Source: Deltaproteobacteria bacterium
Lineage (GTDB): Bacteria > Myxococcota_A > UBA9042 > DTJE01
Assembly: GCA_016784945.1 (NCBI GenBank)
Contig: JADHTP010000132.1
Location: forward strand, 1-8,334
Length of the DNA stretch: 8,334 nucleotides
Direction: 5' to 3'
Position numbers and translations under genes: made by a program. Shown one piece after another: positions 5,416 to 8,334 of this stretch (positions within the stretch are counted from its first letter, which is position 1; each line of letters starts with the position of its first letter). The notes under the pieces are model-generated. The model ran no database searches, was not told the origin of the DNA, and saw only the letters and a list, made by a program, of their open reading frames with translations.

Positions 5416-5908
5416 AGAGGTTAAGTACACGCTCGGCGATGACATCGAGATCTATTGTCGCTGGTGTCGCCTGAACACCAACGGCGTGGTGAGTGCGCTG
5501 GATCAGGCCGGGGCGCTCGCCAAGGTCCAGTGCCGCACCTGCCGGAATTTCCTGCCCTTCAAACCGCCCAGGGATGCCGGGGCCGAAAAACAGAAGCTCA
5601 TGGACAAGGCCCTGCGGATGCGGGACAGGCGTACGTCCTCGGGAAGCGGGAAGTCGACGAAACAGGCACAGGACACGTCCCTTTCCGCCGAGGCCGTTGC
5701 CCGCAGGATGTGGGACGAAGCGACCCGGGAGGTCAACCCCCTCAAGTCGAAGATCTACCGGCCGACCCTGACGCTGGAGATGGAAGACATCGTGACCCAC
5801 CCGAAACATGGCCTGGGCGTGGTCAGCGAGGTCGGCGACGACTACGTGCTCGCCCTGTTCCGAGAGGGAATCCAGCGTCTCGATCACAATCAGGAAGTCG
5901 ATGGTTGA
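5408..5908 (+). CDS. Zinc-ribbon protein with C-terminal CarD/TRCF-like segment
   Basis: A 166-residue protein of unknown function. Two CxxC pairs, CRWC at 17-20 and CRTC at 42-45, are spaced as in a zinc ribbon (residues about 14-50). A charged, probably disordered linker rich in Lys, Arg, Ser and Gln follows (52-120). The C-terminal segment (about 124-160, EDIVTHPKHGLGVVSEVGDD, then YVLALFREGIQRL) resembles the small beta-barrel found in CarD and transcription-repair coupling factor, which bind RNA polymerase, and also fits KOW/Tudor-type folds. A nucleic-acid or RNA-polymerase-related role is therefore an inference. The TTG start has an excellent GGAGGT site and overlaps yjbQ by 8 bases, so the two are translated from one message. 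The 3' end runs into a 7-base tandem repeat, which covers the stop codon, so the last residues may vary between strains. Confidence 0.82.
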   Translation: MAEEVKYTLGDDIEIYCRWCRLNTNGVVSALDQAGALAKVQCRTCRNFLPFKPPRDAGAEKQKLMDKALRMRDRRTSSGSGKSTKQAQDTSLSAEAVARRMWDEATREVNPLKSKIYRPTLTLEMEDIVTHPKHGLGVVSEVGDDYVLALFREGIQRLDHNQEVDG

Positions 5909-5942
5909 TGGTCAATGATCGATGATCGATGATCGATGATCG
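5901..5942 (+). repeat. Heptamer tandem repeat with GATC sites
   Basis: Six consecutive 7-base units: ATGGTTG, ATGGTCA, then four exact ATGATCG copies (5915-5942). The array begins in the last codons of the zinc-ribbon gene and includes its stop codon. Four GATC sites fall within 28 bases, and another two occur at about 5955 and 5968. Further along the 121-base convergent gap, CAACCAT, GAACCAG and TAACCAT (5974-5994) look like degenerate units in the opposite orientation. No hairpin with a T-run was found in the gap, so no intrinsic terminator is evident for either convergent transcript. Confidence 0.85.
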
Positions 5943-6029
5943 AGCAAGGTATCAGATCCCTTCCCGAGATCTCCAACCATGAACCAGTAACCATGGGTCA
6001 ATGGTCTGCCTGAATAGGCTGGCTGTGTC

Positions 6030-6449
6030 CTAGATCAGGTCGATCCCGGGGAAATAGTAGGCAATCTCTTCTGCTGCGGTCTCCGTGGCATCGGAGCCGT
6101 GTACGGCGTTGCGCTCGATGTTGGTTCCGAACTGCCCTCGGACCGTGGACTTGGGCGCCTCTTCCGAGTTCGTGGGCCCCATCATGTTTCGCCATGTGTC
6201 GATGGCGTCCTTGCCTTCGAGCACCATCACGACGACGGGTCCCGACGACATGAAGCGGCACAGGCTCTGGAAGAAGGGGCGCTTGCGGTGTACGGCGTAG
6301 AAGCCCTTGGCCTCGGTCAGGGACAGCTTGATCATCCGCATGGCCACGATCCGCAGGTCCGACTTCTCCAGGACGCGGATCACGTTGCCGACATTGCCCG
6401 CGGCCACGGTATCGGGCTTCAGGATCGCGAGTGTGTGTTCTTTGCTCAT
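6030..6449 (-). CDS. ndk: Nucleoside diphosphate kinase
   Basis: Ndk moves the gamma-phosphate from ATP or GTP to other (d)NDPs through a phosphohistidine, keeping NTP and dNTP pools balanced in the cytoplasm. The 139 residues match the usual bacterial length. Lys11 in LAILKPDTV, the YAVHRKRPFF segment at 51-60, GPTNSEEAP at 91-99, Arg104 in VRGQFG, and the signature NAVHGSD at 114-120 with catalytic His117 are all present. The ATG overlaps the sucD stop as ATGA (4 bases), so translation is probably coupled. Placed after sucCD, Ndk would spread the phosphate captured by succinyl-CoA synthetase into other nucleotides; physical association of the two enzymes is known in some bacteria but is not shown by this sequence. 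Confidence 0.98.
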   Translation of the reverse strand: MSKEHTLAILKPDTVAAGNVGNVIRVLEKSDLRIVAMRMIKLSLTEAKGFYAVHRKRPFFQSLCRFMSSGPVVVMVLEGKDAIDTWRNMMGPTNSEEAPKSTVRGQFGTNIERNAVHGSDATETAAEEIAYYFPGIDLI

Positions 6450-7321
6450 GCCTTTCCAATCCGTTTCGCAAGAGTGATGCCGATTTCCGCCGGCGTGGGA
6501 GCCACGTCGATGCCATGGTCCTTGAGACAGGTGATCTTCTCTTTCGCGGTGCCCTTGCCACCGGCGATGATGGCGCCGGCGTGACCCATGCGGCGGCCCG
6601 GAGGCGCCGTCTGCCCTGCGATGAAGGCGATGACGGGCTTGTCCATGTGGTTCTTGATAAAATCGGCAGCGTCTTCTTCGGCGCTGCCGCCGATTTCACC
6701 CATCATGACCACTGCGGTGGTATCGGGGTCGTCCTGAAAGGCCGACAGGCAGTCGATGAAGCCTGTTCCCTGGACCGGGTCGCCGCCGATGCCGATGCAG
6801 GTGCTCTGGCCGATGCCCAGCTTGGTGAGCTGGTCCACGGCCTCGTAGGTCAGTGTGCCGGACCGGGAGATGACCCCCACGGAGCCGGGCAGATGAATGT
6901 GGCCGGGCATGATCCCGATCTTGGCCTCACCGGGGGTGATGACACCGGGGCAGTTCGGGCCCACGAGCCGGATCCCCGCTGCGTCCACGATGGGCTTGAC
7001 CGCGAGCATGTCCAGGACTGGAACGCCCTCGGTGATGCAGACGATGAGTTCCACCCCCGCATCCACCGCCTCGAGCATGGCATCGCGGCAGAAGGGCGGG
7101 GGAACGAAAATGGCCGATGCCGTGGCGCCGGTGGCCTTGACTGCGTCACGGACCGTATCGTAGACGGGCACCTCGTCCATCCTGGCGCCACCCTTGCCGG
7201 GGGTCACGCCCGCGACCACGCTGGTCCCGTATTCCACCATCTGGCGTGCGTGAAATGAACCGGCGCTGCCGGTGATCCCCTGGACCAGGACCTTGTCGTT
7301 TTTCTTCAGAAAGATTGACAT
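6446..7321 (-). CDS. sucD: Succinyl-CoA synthetase, alpha subunit
   Basis: With SucC it converts succinyl-CoA, ADP (or GDP) and phosphate into succinate, CoA and ATP (or GTP) in the TCA cycle. The 291 residues are full length. The N-terminal CoA-binding Rossmann domain has GITGSAGSFH at 15-24 and VAGVTPGKGG at 36-45. The middle carries VGPNCPGVITPGEAKIG at 120-136. The ligase domain includes ISRSGTLTYE at 151-160 and GIGGDPVQGTGFID at 177-190. The phosphorylated His247 is in RMGHAGAIIAGG. The start ATG 7321 has an excellent AGGAGGA site. It lies 26 bases after sucC and overlaps ndk by 4 bases, forming one operon. Confidence 0.98.
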   Translation of the reverse strand: MSIFLKKNDKVLVQGITGSAGSFHARQMVEYGTSVVAGVTPGKGGARMDEVPVYDTVRDAVKATGATASAIFVPPPFCRDAMLEAVDAGVELIVCITEGVPVLDMLAVKPIVDAAGIRLVGPNCPGVITPGEAKIGIMPGHIHLPGSVGVISRSGTLTYEAVDQLTKLGIGQSTCIGIGGDPVQGTGFIDCLSAFQDDPDTTAVVMMGEIGGSAEEDAADFIKNHMDKPVIAFIAGQTAPPGRRMGHAGAIIAGGKGTAKEKITCLKDHGIDVAPTPAEIGITLAKRIGKA

Positions 7322-7328
7322 TGCGAAT

Positions 7329-7335
7329 TCCTCCT
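7329..7335 (-). promoter_or_regulatory. Strong ribosome-binding site of sucD
   Basis: AGGAGGA on the minus strand, 7 bases before ATG 7321, within the 26-base gap between sucC and sucD. It suggests independent, efficient initiation of sucD to match its partner subunit. Confidence 0.8.
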
Positions 7336-7347
7336 AATCCGGTTCGT

Positions 7348-8334
<987 letters not shown>

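Noticed and set aside
5901..5994. CRISPR-like array
   Set aside because: Units are 7 bases, contiguous and without spacers; it is a microsatellite-type repeat.

Overview
This GC-rich, densely coding window reads as an ordinary chromosomal neighbourhood of a Gram-negative-type bacterium. The gene set is ten protein genes: a Lon protease, two membrane-anchored thioredoxin-fold proteins, a Hanks-type Ser/Thr kinase with a C-terminal PEGA domain, a YjbQ enzyme, a sucC-sucD-ndk cluster and several small unknowns. Together with the strong use of TTG starts, this would suit a member of the old Deltaproteobacteria (Myxococcota, Desulfobacterota or relatives). That placement is an inference from style and gene content, not from a marker gene.

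Layout from left to right. Bases 1-1952 (minus strand) carry a membrane-anchored DsbA-like thiol oxidoreductase (TTG start) followed by the 5' part of lon, which runs off the left edge. A 140-base divergent gap with a long imperfect hairpin separates these from a plus-strand TlpA/ResA-like thioredoxin (2093-2605). A 205-base gap with three copies of CCATCCGG precedes the transmembrane kinase (2811-4262). The kinase's juxtamembrane region contains a perfect 51-base tandem duplication. Two unrecognised minus-strand genes (149 and 98 codons) are coupled by ATGA, and the second overlaps the 3' end of the kinase gene convergently. A short divergent gap leads to plus-strand yjbQ, which overlaps a zinc-ribbon protein gene with a TTG start (5002-5908). 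A 121-base convergent gap holds 7-base tandem repeats. The right side (minus strand) is sucC (5' end beyond the window), sucD and ndk, tightly packed.

Functionally, sucCD and ndk make a coherent nucleotide/TCA unit: succinyl-CoA synthetase makes a nucleoside triphosphate and Ndk equilibrates it with the other NTPs. The two divergent thioredoxin-fold proteins both appear tethered with their CxxC domains outside the cytoplasm, so they probably act on envelope thiols. The kinase is predicted to link an outside PEGA domain to a complete, apparently active cytoplasmic kinase domain. No mobile element, CRISPR array, rRNA or tRNA gene was seen. The most interesting items are the kinase duplication, the structured divergent gap at 1999-2034, and the unknown gene pair at 4216-4958.
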